A DNA stretch of 64,000 bases, from the NCBI RefSeq assembly GCF_002161175.1, contig NZ_NFMA01000003.1, forward strand, positions 71,770 to 135,769. The letters run 5' to 3'. Below, one piece after another: positions 35,137 through 44,005 of this stretch. Origin of the DNA: Flavonifractor sp. An100. Its GTDB lineage: Bacteria; Bacillota; Clostridia; Oscillospirales; Oscillospiraceae. A model generated the notes under the pieces. That model was not told the DNA's origin. It saw only the letters and a program-made list of their open reading frames with translations, and searched no databases. The position numbers and the translations under genes are program-made. Positions within the stretch are counted from its first letter, which is position 1. Every line of letters begins with the position of its first letter.

Positions 35137-36569
35137 ACTTAAAACTGGTACTGAACGTGGTGGGCCGTGTTCTCAAAATGGAGGCGGTAGCCATGGTCAT
35201 TCCTCTGGTTGTGGCACTGGGCTATGGAGAAGATCCCCTTCCCTTCCTGTACAGCATCCTGTTGGTACTCCTGGTTGGTCTGATTTTGTCCGTTCTGCCG
35301 GCAAAAAAACACTTTTACATCCGGGAGGGCTTTGCCAGTGTAGGCCTGATTTGGATTATTACCGGCGTGGTAGGAGCTCTGCCCTTTTGGTTCAGCGGTT
35401 ACTTCAACACCCTGGCCGACTGCATCTTTGAGTCCTGTTCCGGCTTCACCACCACCGGAGCCTCTATCCTCACGGATATTGAGGCCCTGCCCAAGGGCAT
35501 CCTTTTTTGGCGCTCCTTTACCCATTGGCTGGGTGGAATGGGTGTGCTGGTGCTGGCCACTGCGGTGATCCCCTCTCTGGGCATCCGCTCCCACTACCTG
35601 ACGCAGGCGGAAACCCCCGGTCCCGTCTTTTCCAAACTGGTACCCAAACAGGCACAGACCTCTAAAATTCTGTACAGCATGTACTGCGTATTGACTCTCT
35701 CTGAGGTCATCTGCCTGAAAATTGCCGGCATGCCTCTTTATGACTCCTTCATCCACGCCTTTGGCACGGCGGGCACCGGCGGATTTTCTAACCGCAACGC
35801 CAGTGTAGGCGCCTATGGCAGCTTTGCCATTGATATGATTATTTCCATCTTTGTTCTTCTGTTTTCCTTGAATTTTGCGGTCTACTTCCTGCTGATTACC
35901 CGCAAATTCAAGGAGGTCCTGCGCAGCGACGAGTTACGTTTCTTCCTGTGTGTGGTGGCTGGCTCTACATTGCTTTTGTGCATCAACATCTACCCCCTCT
36001 ACTCAAATGTGTTGGAGACCTTCCAGTACGCCTTTTTCCAGGTATGCTCCATCATCTCCACCACCGGCTTTGCCACCACGGACTGGTCCTTCTGGCCCAA
36101 TTTTTCCCACTTTGTTTTGGTGATTCTCATGTTCTGCGGCGCCTGCGCCGGCTCTACCGGTGGCGGGATCAAGTGCTCCCGGGTACTCATTCTTCTGCGC
36201 TCCATCCGTCGGGAGATCCACCGCATTGTCCATCCCAACTCTGTGGAAGTCGTCAAGCTGGACGGCAAAGTGGTGGAAGAGGACACGGTCCATTCCATCC
36301 TGGTGTTTGTGGGCTGCTATTTCCTGGTCATTCTCTCCGCCGCCCTGATTATCTCCTTGGACGGCTATTCCTACACCGTTTCCTTCACCTCCGCCCTTAC
36401 CTGCGTGAGTAATGTGGGTCCTGGTCTGGAACTGGTGGGACCAGCAGGTAACTTTTCCACCTTCTCCTCCCTGTCCAAGCTGGTGATGTCCCTGTGCATG
36501 ATTATTGGACGGCTGGAGATCTTCCCCATTTTAATTCTGTTTAGCCGGCAATCCTGGCGCCGCGCCTAA
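35133..36569 (+). CDS. trkH: TrkH, K+ channel/transport subunit
   Basis: 478 residues, polytopic membrane protein with the four pore-loop repeats of the Trk/Ktr family: SGFTTTGASI, GTAGTGGFSN, ISTTGFATTD and SNVGPGLE. The third ends in the GACAGSTGGG stretch typical of TrkH. It imports K+ with TrkA as regulator. The start codon overlaps the trkA stop (ATGA). A strong terminator follows, and then the K+-dependent-type pyrophosphatase gene. Confidence 0.95.
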   Translation: MNLKLVLNVVGRVLKMEAVAMVIPLVVALGYGEDPLPFLYSILLVLLVGLILSVLPAKKHFYIREGFASVGLIWIITGVVGALPFWFSGYFNTLADCIFESCSGFTTTGASILTDIEALPKGILFWRSFTHWLGGMGVLVLATAVIPSLGIRSHYLTQAETPGPVFSKLVPKQAQTSKILYSMYCVLTLSEVICLKIAGMPLYDSFIHAFGTAGTGGFSNRNASVGAYGSFAIDMIISIFVLLFSLNFAVYFLLITRKFKEVLRSDELRFFLCVVAGSTLLLCINIYPLYSNVLETFQYAFFQVCSIISTTGFATTDWSFWPNFSHFVLVILMFCGACAGSTGGGIKCSRVLILLRSIRREIHRIVHPNSVEVVKLDGKVVEEDTVHSILVFVGCYFLVILSAALIISLDGYSYTVSFTSALTCVSNVGPGLELVGPAGNFSTFSSLSKLVMSLCMIIGRLEIFPILILFSRQSWRRA

Positions 36570-36582
36570 TGACAATTGAAAA

Positions 36583-36620
36583 CCGACAAGCACGATTCCA
36601 AAGTGCTTGTCGGTTTTTTT
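36583..36620 (+). terminator. Terminator of the trkA-trkH operon
   Basis: A perfect 12-bp stem ACCGACAAGCAC / GTGCTTGTCGGT with an 8-base loop, followed by a run of seven T. Confidence 0.92.
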
Positions 36621-36651
36621 GTTTGATCTGCGCATCTTTTAAATTCTACTC

Positions 36652-36679
36652 TTGCATTTTTTATCTTATGTGCTAAAAT
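36652..36679 (+). promoter_or_regulatory. hppA promoter
   Basis: -35 TTGCAT (36652-36657), 16-bp spacer, -10 TAAAAT (36674-36679), about 75 bp before the start codon. Confidence 0.5.
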
Positions 36680-36757
36680 ACTACCATAACATTGCGCTTG
36701 AATTGTTTCCAAGCACATGAAGCAATTCCTTCCGGCGCAAAAAGGGAGTGGAAGACT

Positions 36758-38869
36758 TTGAGTAATATGTTTTGGATCGGACTAGCTGGAGCTGCGGCCG
36801 CAATTCTCTTCGCCTACCTCCAAAGCCGCAAGGTTCTGGCCTTCTCCGAGGGGAGCGACACCATGAAGAAGATCGCCTCCGCCATACGCCAAGGTGCCAA
36901 TGCCTATCTGCGGCACCAGTATGCGACGGTATCGAAGGTCTTTTTTGTGGTGTTTTTAATTTTGCTGGCCCTGGCCCAATTCCAAATGTTGGATAACTGG
37001 TTCATTCCCTTTGCCTTCCTCACCGGCGGCATCTACTCCGCTCTGGCCGGCTTTGTGGGCATGAAGATTGCCACCTCCGCCAACGCCCGCACCGCCCAGG
37101 CCGCCAGCGAGAGCCTGAACAAGGGCTTGAACGTAGCCTTCTCCTCCGGCGCTGTTATGGGCTTTACTGTGGTAGGACTTGGCCTGCTGGATATCTCCAT
37201 CTGGTTCCACATTCTCAAGTACATCGCTCATTTTGATGCGGCTAAGATCGCTCAAACCATGGTTATGTTCGGCATGGGCGCCTCCTTCATGGCCCTCTTC
37301 GCCCGGGTAGGCGGCGGCATCTTTACCAAGGCGGCCGATGTGGGCGCTGACCTGGTGGGCAAAGTGGAGGCCGGCATCCCCGAAGACGACCCCCGCAACC
37401 CCGCAACTATCGCGGATAACGTGGGCGACAACGTAGGCGACGTGGCCGGCATGGGCGCCGACCTCTATGAGTCCTATGTAGGCTCCATCCTGGCCACCTT
37501 TGCCTTGGGAGTAGCCGCTTACCCCGAACAGTCTTGGGACGCCATGCTCCTGCCCATCGCCCTGGCCGTGGTAGGCATCCTGTGCTCCATCTTTGGTTCC
37601 TTCCTCATTCGCACCAAGGAGGGTGCCTCCCAGCGGGAACTGCTGGGCACCCTGCGGAAGGGTACATATACCGCCGCCGTTCTGGCTGCCATCATCGCCG
37701 CCCCCCTGACCTACTTCATTCTGGGCAACTGGGGCGTCTATGTGGCTATCCTCTGCGGTCTGATCGGCGGCTGCGCCATCGGCTACTTTACCGAATACTA
37801 CACCTCTGACACCTATAAGCCCACCCAGGGTCTGGCCGACTCCACTGAGACCGGCGCCGCCACCACCATTATCGGCGGCCTGTCCTTGGGCATGCTGTCC
37901 ACCATTGCCCCTATCCTCATTGTGGGCGCGGCCGTCATCATCTCCTTCCTGGCCTCCGGCGGCTCCCTCACCACCGGTGCCGCCGACTACGCCGAATCCT
38001 TCTCCAAGGGCCTGTATGGCATCGGCATTGCCGCTGTGGGCATGCTCTCCACCCTGGGTATCACCCTGGCCACTGACGCCTATGGTCCCGTGGCGGACAA
38101 CGCAGGCGGTATCGCCGAGATGTCCGGACTGGGCGAGGAGGTCCGGGAGCGCACCGATGCCCTGGACTCTTTAGGCAACACCACCGCCGCCACCGGTAAG
38201 GGCTTCGCCATCGGCTCTGCCGCCCTCACCGCTCTTGCCCTGTTGGTCTCCTATGTGGACATCGTCAGCGCCCGGCTGGACACCATCGGCGGCGCTATTG
38301 ACCTGAGTCTGACTAACCCCGCCGTTCTGGTGGGCCTGTTTATCGGCGCTATGCTCACCTTTGTCTTTGCCGCCCTCACCATGAGCGCGGTGCAGCGGGC
38401 TGCCCAGTCCATCGTGGTGGAGGTCCGCCGCCAGTTCCGGGAGATCGCCGGAATCATGGAAGGCACCACTGACCCTGACTACGCCTCCTGCGTGGGGCTG
38501 TGCACTAAGGGTGCTCTGCGAGAGATGGTAAAGCCCTCCCTGCTGGCCATCGTCGTTCCCATCCTCACCGGCCTGATCCTCTCTGTGGAAGGCGTGGTGG
38601 GCCTGCTGGGCGGTGTGTCCGTCACCGGATTTGCCATGGCCGTATTTATGTCCAACGCTGGCGGTGCCTGGGACAACGCCAAGAAGTACATTGAGGCCGG
38701 CCACCACGGGGGCAAGGGCTCTGAGCAGCACAAAGCCGCTGTTATCGGTGATACGGTGGGCGACCCCTTTAAGGACACCTCCGGTCCCTCCCTGAACATC
38801 CTCATCAAGCTGGTATCCACCGTATCCATCGTCTTCTCCGGACTGATCGTCAATTTCCATCTGCTATAA
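36758..38869 (+). CDS. hppA: K+-dependent-type membrane pyrophosphatase (H+ or Na+ pump)
   Basis: 703 residues with about 16 membrane helices. The pyrophosphate site is complete: DVGADLVGKVE and IADNVGDNVGDVAGMGAD in the first half, DAYGPVADNAGGIAEM and GDTVGDPFKDTSGP later. In the segment GNTTAATGKG, Ala stands where K+-independent enzymes have Lys, which marks the K+-stimulated subfamily. Members pump H+ or Na+ at the cost of PPi; which ion cannot be decided by eye. The start is TTG 36758 (GGGAG upstream); the longer frame from 36692 has no ribosome site. It lies directly behind trkA-trkH, which would supply its cofactor. Confidence 0.95.
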   Translation: MSNMFWIGLAGAAAAILFAYLQSRKVLAFSEGSDTMKKIASAIRQGANAYLRHQYATVSKVFFVVFLILLALAQFQMLDNWFIPFAFLTGGIYSALAGFVGMKIATSANARTAQAASESLNKGLNVAFSSGAVMGFTVVGLGLLDISIWFHILKYIAHFDAAKIAQTMVMFGMGASFMALFARVGGGIFTKAADVGADLVGKVEAGIPEDDPRNPATIADNVGDNVGDVAGMGADLYESYVGSILATFALGVAAYPEQSWDAMLLPIALAVVGILCSIFGSFLIRTKEGASQRELLGTLRKGTYTAAVLAAIIAAPLTYFILGNWGVYVAILCGLIGGCAIGYFTEYYTSDTYKPTQGLADSTETGAATTIIGGLSLGMLSTIAPILIVGAAVIISFLASGGSLTTGAADYAESFSKGLYGIGIAAVGMLSTLGITLATDAYGPVADNAGGIAEMSGLGEEVRERTDALDSLGNTTAATGKGFAIGSAALTALALLVSYVDIVSARLDTIGGAIDLSLTNPAVLVGLFIGAMLTFVFAALTMSAVQRAAQSIVVEVRRQFREIAGIMEGTTDPDYASCVGLCTKGALREMVKPSLLAIVVPILTGLILSVEGVVGLLGGVSVTGFAMAVFMSNAGGAWDNAKKYIEAGHHGGKGSEQHKAAVIGDTVGDPFKDTSGPSLNILIKLVSTVSIVFSGLIVNFHLL

Positions 38870-38902
38870 TACGAGACCAAAATCTCGAAAAAATGAAGAA
38901 CA

Positions 38903-38934
38903 CCCCCATGTCCATAGGACATGGGGGCTTTCTT
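38903..38934 (+). terminator. Terminator after hppA
   Basis: A perfect 11-bp stem CCCCCATGTCC / GGACATGGGGG with a 3-base loop, followed by CTTTCTTT. Confidence 0.85.
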
Positions 38935-38953
38935 TCAAAACCGACTTGTTCAA

Positions 38954-39175
38954 TTAAACCATCTTGTTGACCAGCTTCTGGAACGCCTTAGGGTTGATGT
39001 CATCCTCCGCCACTACAAAAGCCTTCTTACCCACCAGCGCAAACAGTCCCAACAGGGAACGGGCATCCAGCATCAGGGTGCCGGAGCTTAACCAAACCTC
39101 AAAGGGAGTGTCGCAAGCCAGCCGATTGATCTTCTCAATCTGAGAGTGGTCCTTGATCTCAATCTCTCGTACCAT
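38954..39175 (-). CDS. HPr-fold protein lacking the active histidine
   Basis: 73 residues from ATG 39175 (GAGGAAT upstream). It aligns with HPr/Crh along its length: N-terminal strand VREIEI, the second-half motif LDARSLLGLFAL (equivalent of the LKSIMGVMSL segment with the regulatory Ser) and a C-terminal helix. The active-site motif GLHARPA is absent; the equivalent segment reads HSQIEKINRLAC. It therefore cannot pass phosphate in the sugar PTS by the normal His route, and a regulatory (Crh-like) or other binding role is more likely. It stands alone with its own promoter. Confidence 0.75.
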   Translation of the reverse strand: MVREIEIKDHSQIEKINRLACDTPFEVWLSSGTLMLDARSLLGLFALVGKKAFVVAEDDINPKAFQKLVNKMV

Positions 39176-39277
39176 AACTTGATTCCTCCAAACATTCAAT
39201 TTTATACGCCGCACAGACACCGCAAATCCTTTGCTGGTCCGGGCACTGTGTGGCCGGTTCTCTCTCCGACCATCCAT

Positions 39278-39307
39278 ATTGTATCAGGCCCCTGCCCAAT
39301 ACGTCAA
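39278..39307 (-). promoter_or_regulatory. Promoter of the HPr-like gene
   Basis: On the minus strand: -35 TTGACG (39307-39302), 18-bp spacer, -10 TACAAT (39283-39278), about 100 bp before the start. Confidence 0.55.
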
Positions 39308-39379
39308 GAACCACTACTGTTGAATATGCATAACGAAAACGGTTTCATTTTGTATATTATAACGATCAATTGTTGCCCC

Positions 39380-40405
39380 TCAACGATGGGTCTCCAGCAA
39401 GGGGACCGTTACCTTCCAACTGCCGGAAATCGTGCCCCGGGCTGTCTCAAACGCTCCATAGAGCTCATATTCAGCCAGCTCCTGCGCAGACAGTCCTGGG
39501 AACAGGTAGTCTTCATAGCTTCCTTTCCCATTCTCATCAAAAAAAGCCACCGATCCCGCGCAGGAGACTTGCTCCCCCGTTATCTTGTTATCCAGCGCCA
39601 ACATGCCGTGGTTGTCCGTTTCCAAAATATTCTCGTAGTACACCTGTACATGGAGTACGCCCTCCACAAATCCGATCCCGGTCAACGCTACGCCCTCAGT
39701 TGGCACAGCAAGGACCGCTCCCGGACGCAGAACACAGGCCTCTGTTCCTCCATTTCGTTCAAAGACGGAAATCTCTCCGCTCCACCCTCTGGGTGAGACA
39801 AGCTGGGTAGCTGCGACCTGCTCTGCCTGAACCAGATCGACGCCAGACACTGTGCCCGCAAACGTCTCTTTGCCGCATAACAACTTCTCTAGAGTGAAGG
39901 TCAGTTTATCCCCCTGGATCTCCCGCTCCCCCCATTGAGCAATGGTGACCAAAAAGGTTGCCGTCTGGGTCTGAGGATCGAAGGAAACCTTCTGACAATG
40001 GCCGGTACAGTCAAAAGGGGTCCGAATCCCGTAGCTGTCAAACAGGTCTATGGTCTCGTCCAATCTCTCCCCAGTCAGGTCCTGCAGGGAAATGTAGAGC
40101 TCTGCCCTATTTTCTTCCATATGGACGGCCACTACCTCCATACGGATTCCGTTATCCTCACAGGAGCGCTGGACTGGTTGAAAAAATTGGGCGGTGGCGG
40201 GGGAAATTGCATACAGAGCATTGTACCACGCTGGCACCGATGCCGCTAAACCGGGCACGGTCAGAATGATGCCCAGGGATAGACATGCTGCCAGAAGTCT
40301 CCCTGTCATTAACCTTTTTTTCTTCCTGTCCGGCACCTCCGCCGCCGCCGCAACATAGGCCGGGTCCACCAGTTCCATCCGTTCCAGCAGTTCCATTCCT
40401 CTCAT
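39380..40405 (-). CDS. DUF4179-like membrane protein, probable anti-sigma factor
   Basis: 341 residues from ATG 40405, overlapping the sigma gene stop (ATGA). Residues 1-33 are a short cytoplasmic part, 34-53 one membrane helix, and the remaining 285 an extracellular region with strand-rich sequence, as in DUF4179 proteins. This layout (small inside part, one helix, outside sensor) coupled to a sigma factor is the standard arrangement of an anti-sigma factor that releases its partner on an outside signal. The inside part has no zinc-binding HxxxCxxC. The signal is unknown. Confidence 0.75.
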   Translation of the reverse strand: MRGMELLERMELVDPAYVAAAAEVPDRKKKRLMTGRLLAACLSLGIILTVPGLAASVPAWYNALYAISPATAQFFQPVQRSCEDNGIRMEVVAVHMEENRAELYISLQDLTGERLDETIDLFDSYGIRTPFDCTGHCQKVSFDPQTQTATFLVTIAQWGEREIQGDKLTFTLEKLLCGKETFAGTVSGVDLVQAEQVAATQLVSPRGWSGEISVFERNGGTEACVLRPGAVLAVPTEGVALTGIGFVEGVLHVQVYYENILETDNHGMLALDNKITGEQVSCAGSVAFFDENGKGSYEDYLFPGLSAQELAEYELYGAFETARGTISGSWKVTVPLLETHR

Positions 40406-40962
40406 AGAAGATACCCCTCCTTTTTTAAATAGTTCCGCATCTGCTTGCGGATGCGAAACAGCATGGTCTTCACCTTGCTCTGGGAGCAGCCATATCTTCT
40501 GGCAATGGTCTGGATCGAGTCTAAATACCAGTACCGGCGTAAAAATATGCTCCGCTGCTCCTCCCCCAGTTCCCCTAAAAAACCATTGACGGCCTCCCGC
40601 AGTTCCTGTTCCTCCAGGGCACACGCTGCATCATCGGGAGAGGGAATACACTCCTCCAGCTCCGAGCTGAGGTCACACAACAGGGCCCTTCGCTTCAGCC
40701 GCTCCCGGTCCCGGCAGAGGTTCAGGGATATATGGCGGGTCAAGCGGGCCAAAAACGGATAGAGATAGTCTCTGGGTTCATGAGGAGGGATGGCATTCCA
40801 GGCCTGAAAATAGGTGTCATTTTCACACTCCTGGGCTGCCTGGACATCTCCCACAATCCCCAAAGCCAGATGATACAGCCGTCTGCCGTACTTCTCCTGG
40901 GTCTGCCGGACGGCCTCTTCCTCCCGCCTGAGGTACAACTCCACAATCTGATGGTCTTCCAC
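40402..40962 (-). CDS. ECF-type sigma factor 1
   Basis: 186 residues from GTG 40962 (GGGGGGAGA upstream). Region 2: LYHLALGIVGDVQAAQECENDTY and FLARLTRHISLNLCRDRERL. Region 4: EEQRSIFLRRYWYLDSIQTIARRYGCSQSKVKTMLFRIR, a sigma-70 HTH. It is translated with the DUF4179 membrane protein that should hold it inactive. Targets are unknown. A second sigma gene with its own membrane partner lies just upstream in the same orientation. Confidence 0.9.
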   Translation of the reverse strand: MEDHQIVELYLRREEEAVRQTQEKYGRRLYHLALGIVGDVQAAQECENDTYFQAWNAIPPHEPRDYLYPFLARLTRHISLNLCRDRERLKRRALLCDLSSELEECIPSPDDAACALEEQELREAVNGFLGELGEEQRSIFLRRYWYLDSIQTIARRYGCSQSKVKTMLFRIRKQMRNYLKKEGYLL

Positions 40963-41069
40963 ATTGTCTCCCCCCTTCCAAGATGCCCTCCACCACAAAT
41001 AGCACCCTTTGTCCCCCATTGGTTACACAAAGGCCATTTTTTCTAGACGGCCCCTCCCGCACCAAAAAC

Positions 41070-41102
41070 AAGCGATACCCGGCTTAGCGCCAGGTATCGC
41101 TT
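41070..41102 (-). terminator. Terminator of the second sigma/membrane-protein pair
   Basis: A 10-bp stem AAGCGATACC / GGTATCGCTT with a 13-base loop, followed on the minus strand by TGTTTTTGG. It lies between the two sigma operons and makes them separate transcripts. Confidence 0.7.
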
Positions 41103-41123
41103 GCTTTCTTATTTTCTCCTGCC

Positions 41124-42614
41124 TTAGGGTTCCCCGGCATCCTCCGGGGAATCCCAGAGGTCAAAGAGCTGAATGGCACTCTGAGCGGTTTCAAAATCCC
41201 CTCCATAGAGCATACCTGCCTGGGAATACTGCATGGCGGTCATGAGCGGGTAGTTCCACCACTTCACCTGATGGGTATAGTTGCTCCAGGAATCGATGAT
41301 CCACCCCTCCTCCACCAGCTCAATCTCATAGGACACGTAGCCCCGGCAATTTTCTCCGGTCAGGGGAAGGGAGAAGGCGGCAAAGAGGTCGTTATTATAG
41401 GTCTGCCCCCAGAAGATAGATTGGGCAGTATAGCTCTCCTCCCCAAGGAAATAAAAATCACTTTCAAAGGTGTTTCCGCCCCGGTCATAGAGCACCCGTC
41501 CCGTGGGCTCTCCTTCACGCCGCCATCCCTCGTTCAACCGGTCGGTGGGCCAGATTTTCAGGCACTCCGTCCCTCCGATCCCCCGATCTCCCTGCCAGAA
41601 GAAGTGGTGAATGATGCGCCAGTTTCCGTTTTCCAGCTCCACGGCAATGTCGGAGGTCTTCAATTCCTTTACGTCATACTCCCTCCAGCTTCTCACCTGA
41701 TTGGTCTGGACTTGTGTAACTCGCCGTCCGTCATTAAAGGGATGCTCGTCCACCATCACAAACACACGTACCGCTCCCTCCAAGGAAAACAGGTCCTCTG
41801 TGCTCAGGTCGCTGAGCACCTGCTCAGGCATCCCCAGAGATTGCAGATTCGTCTGAATCTCCTCCTGCCCCGCCTGCTCCTTGATCTCCACCGGCTTCCA
41901 ATCCATGGGATAGCGCCCCAAGAAAATGCCGGCCAGGGGAATGGCAATGGCTAATGACAGTACCCAGACTATCCACACCATCCGGTCGGACACCCGCACA
42001 CTGGCAGCCCGCACCTCATAGCCAGCCCCATCCAGCAAAGCGGACATTTTGGCCATGCTGCGGAGAATCAAGAAGTAGATCACCCCGATGGGCAGCACGA
42101 CTAGCCACCCCTGGAGCTGCCACAAGCCCAGAACACACAGGGCCAGGTAAAACCACACCAGCGCCCCGGCCGCCCCTGCCTTGTCCGGCTGGCCTGCCTT
42201 CCGCCGCACCGCTTTGATTCCCTGCCACAGGCAGATAAACTGGACCAGTGGCGGCAGGAGGTTGAGGTAACTCCAAAGAGTAAGTCCCTGCTCCGTTCCC
42301 CACAGCGTGGCGTTGAGCACCAGAGACACAAACAGGGAGGCAGCCCGATACAGGCTGATGAGCCAGCAGGCGGTAAACCAGCCGTTCTCCTTGCGCAGCG
42401 TCCGGAAGCTTAGCCACAGCAGTACAATCCCCACCGCGGGCATCAGCTGCTGCAGGTTCCAGACATTCAGCGTACAGGTGGTGAGGATGATCCCCGCCAC
42501 GATCCGGCTCATGGCCCGCTTCCAGGGGGTGATCCGCTCCATCTCTCCATCAGCGGGCGGCAACTGGGTTAGCTCCTCTTCCAAGGCACGGTCAAATTCC
42601 CGGTCATCCATCAT
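41124..42614 (-). CDS. Polytopic membrane protein paired with sigma factor 2
   Basis: 496 residues. After a cytoplasmic start (MMDDREFDRALEEELTQLP) come about seven membrane helices up to residue 235, then an outside or inside domain of about 260 residues rich in Trp/Tyr/Asp. ATG overlaps the sigma stop by four bases. Position and topology suggest an anti-sigma factor or sensor for the sigma factor; no known anti-sigma motif is seen. The C-terminal region (HPFNDGRRVTQVQTNQVRSWREYDV) is not recognised. Confidence 0.7.
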   Translation of the reverse strand: MMDDREFDRALEEELTQLPPADGEMERITPWKRAMSRIVAGIILTTCTLNVWNLQQLMPAVGIVLLWLSFRTLRKENGWFTACWLISLYRAASLFVSLVLNATLWGTEQGLTLWSYLNLLPPLVQFICLWQGIKAVRRKAGQPDKAGAAGALVWFYLALCVLGLWQLQGWLVVLPIGVIYFLILRSMAKMSALLDGAGYEVRAASVRVSDRMVWIVWVLSLAIAIPLAGIFLGRYPMDWKPVEIKEQAGQEEIQTNLQSLGMPEQVLSDLSTEDLFSLEGAVRVFVMVDEHPFNDGRRVTQVQTNQVRSWREYDVKELKTSDIAVELENGNWRIIHHFFWQGDRGIGGTECLKIWPTDRLNEGWRREGEPTGRVLYDRGGNTFESDFYFLGEESYTAQSIFWGQTYNNDLFAAFSLPLTGENCRGYVSYEIELVEEGWIIDSWSNYTHQVKWWNYPLMTAMQYSQAGMLYGGDFETAQSAIQLFDLWDSPEDAGEP

Positions 42615-43150
42615 TGTCCGTCACCTCCCAGCTCCTTTCTCAGCCGCTTACGCAGCCGGTGCAAGCGTCCCTCCACGCCCCGCTGGGTCAGGCCCAGCTC
42701 TGCCGCCATTTGAGCGGTGGACTGGAGATAATAATACTTTCGATAAAACAGATCTCGCTCCCCGCTGCTCAGCCGGTTAATTGCCTCCTGCAAGCGCCGT
42801 CTCCGCTCCTTCTGCAGCAAAGCCTCCTCCGGTGTAGGGGATGGGTCAAGAAGGTGCTCCCCCAACTCCTCCTCTGTTCCCCGGCGAGACAGGCTCCGGC
42901 GCCGGTTCAGCGCCGTATTTCGGGCCAGGACGGACAACCAGGCCGTCATACTGCCACGGTCCGGGTCATAGCCTTCAATTTTCTTCCATATCAGCAGAGA
43001 AATGTCCGACAGGCACTCCTCCCGCTCTCTGGGGTCATTCAAAATGGGGGTGACAATATACCGCAGCAGCGGGCCATAGCGCTTGAGCAGTTCATCCAAG
43101 CCAGCCGGTTCGCCCCGTGCCAGGGCAGCCGCAATCTCCCGGTCCTCCAC
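42611..43150 (-). CDS. ECF-type sigma factor 2
   Basis: 179 residues from GTG 43150 (GGGGGGAGAGAA upstream). Region 2 includes YIVTPILNDPREREECLSDI and SMTAWLSVLARNTALNRRR; region 4 is RDLFYRKYYYLQSTAQMAAELGLTQRGVEGRLHRLRKRL. It is distinct from sigma factor 1 in sequence. It is co-translated with the membrane protein at 41124. Both sigma operons run in the same direction, separated by a terminator. Confidence 0.9.
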   Translation of the reverse strand: MEDREIAAALARGEPAGLDELLKRYGPLLRYIVTPILNDPREREECLSDISLLIWKKIEGYDPDRGSMTAWLSVLARNTALNRRRSLSRRGTEEELGEHLLDPSPTPEEALLQKERRRRLQEAINRLSSGERDLFYRKYYYLQSTAQMAAELGLTQRGVEGRLHRLRKRLRKELGGDGQ

Positions 43151-43286
43151 TTCTCTCCCCCCTTTTTCTGTCTCTCTACTATATCATACAACGCCTATCC
43201 CGCATATCCCACGGCTTTTTCAATCCTAAATTTTATATGGAAAAACCTTTTTTCTTCGGGACATACTAGTTCCGGGGGGATGAACC

Positions 43287-43466
43287 ATGAAGCACGACCG
43301 AAAAGCAAAACGTTCCAAGCATACGGCTGATGACCTGCGTCTCAGCCCTCAGATGCGCCTGTGTCCCAAATTTGACGCGGACAGCATTGCCACCTTTCCC
43401 GTGGCTCAACCGGGCGAGATGGGTATGCGCGTAGTAGATAACTGCGCGGAAGAGCATATTATGTAA
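43287..43466 (+). CDS. Small basic protein, 59 aa, unknown
   Basis: A short frame starting MKHDRKAKRSKHTADD, with one CPKF and one NCAEEH cysteine segment, and ending in EHIM. GGGGGG lies 7 nt before ATG 43287 and a bidirectional terminator follows its stop, so both ends look like a real gene. There is no signal peptide or membrane helix. Not recognised. It is divergent from sigma factor 2 and may share its promoter region. Confidence 0.5.
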   Translation: MKHDRKAKRSKHTADDLRLSPQMRLCPKFDADSIATFPVAQPGEMGMRVVDNCAEEHIM

Positions 43467-43502
43467 GACTTTACTTTCAGCAGTACCATTTCCTGCAAAA
43501 AC

Positions 43503-43535
43503 GGCCACGATGTCAGGAGAGACACCGTGGCCATT
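43503..43535. terminator. Bidirectional terminator between small ORF and phosphatase gene
   Basis: A 12-bp stem GGCCACGATGTC / GACACCGTGGCC with one mismatch and a 6-base loop. T-rich stretches lie on both sides (ATTTCTTTTTATT rightward, GTTTTTGC leftward). Confidence 0.75.
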
Positions 43536-43540
43536 TCTTT

Positions 43541-44005
43541 TTATTCCTTTTTGTTCCCCTTAACAGCGGCCAAGAGACCCTGGCAGCCCTCCAGCACATC
43601 CTCCCAGGTCTGGTCAAAATCGCCGGTGTACCAGGGATCGGCCACCTCGCCGGGACGATTGGTATAGTCCAACAGCAAAGACAGCTTTCCCTCCGGGTCT
43701 CCTCCGCAAATCCGCTGCATATTCCGCAGGTTCGCCCGGTCCATACCCACCAGCAAGTCATACTCCCGGTAATCCTCCCGGCACAGCTGACGGGCCCGTT
43801 TTCCTTCACAGCCAATGCCGTGCTGCGCCAGCTTCCGTCTGGCTGGAGGATAGACCGGGTTTCCAATTTCCTCGGTACTGGTAGCGGCAGAGGCAATCTC
43901 AAACCCGTGCTCCAGCCCCGCCTTTTTCACCAGGTCCTTCATAACAAACTCAGCCATCGGACTTCTGCAAATATTTCCATGACATACAAAAAGTATCTTT
44001 ATCAT
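43541..44005 (-). CDS. Low-molecular-weight protein tyrosine phosphatase
   Basis: 154 residues. The phosphate loop CHGNICRS (Cys8 to Ser15) is the CX5RS signature and a late Asp in VADPWYTGDF is the general acid. The family removes phosphate from phosphotyrosine proteins; close relatives with the same fold (arginine phosphatases) differ at a residue in the P-loop, which here is Ile, as in tyrosine-type enzymes. The length is normal. It is monocistronic between a terminator and the XRE/DUF6442 genes. Its substrate is unknown. Confidence 0.9.
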   Translation of the reverse strand: MIKILFVCHGNICRSPMAEFVMKDLVKKAGLEHGFEIASAATSTEEIGNPVYPPARRKLAQHGIGCEGKRARQLCREDYREYDLLVGMDRANLRNMQRICGGDPEGKLSLLLDYTNRPGEVADPWYTGDFDQTWEDVLEGCQGLLAAVKGNKKE

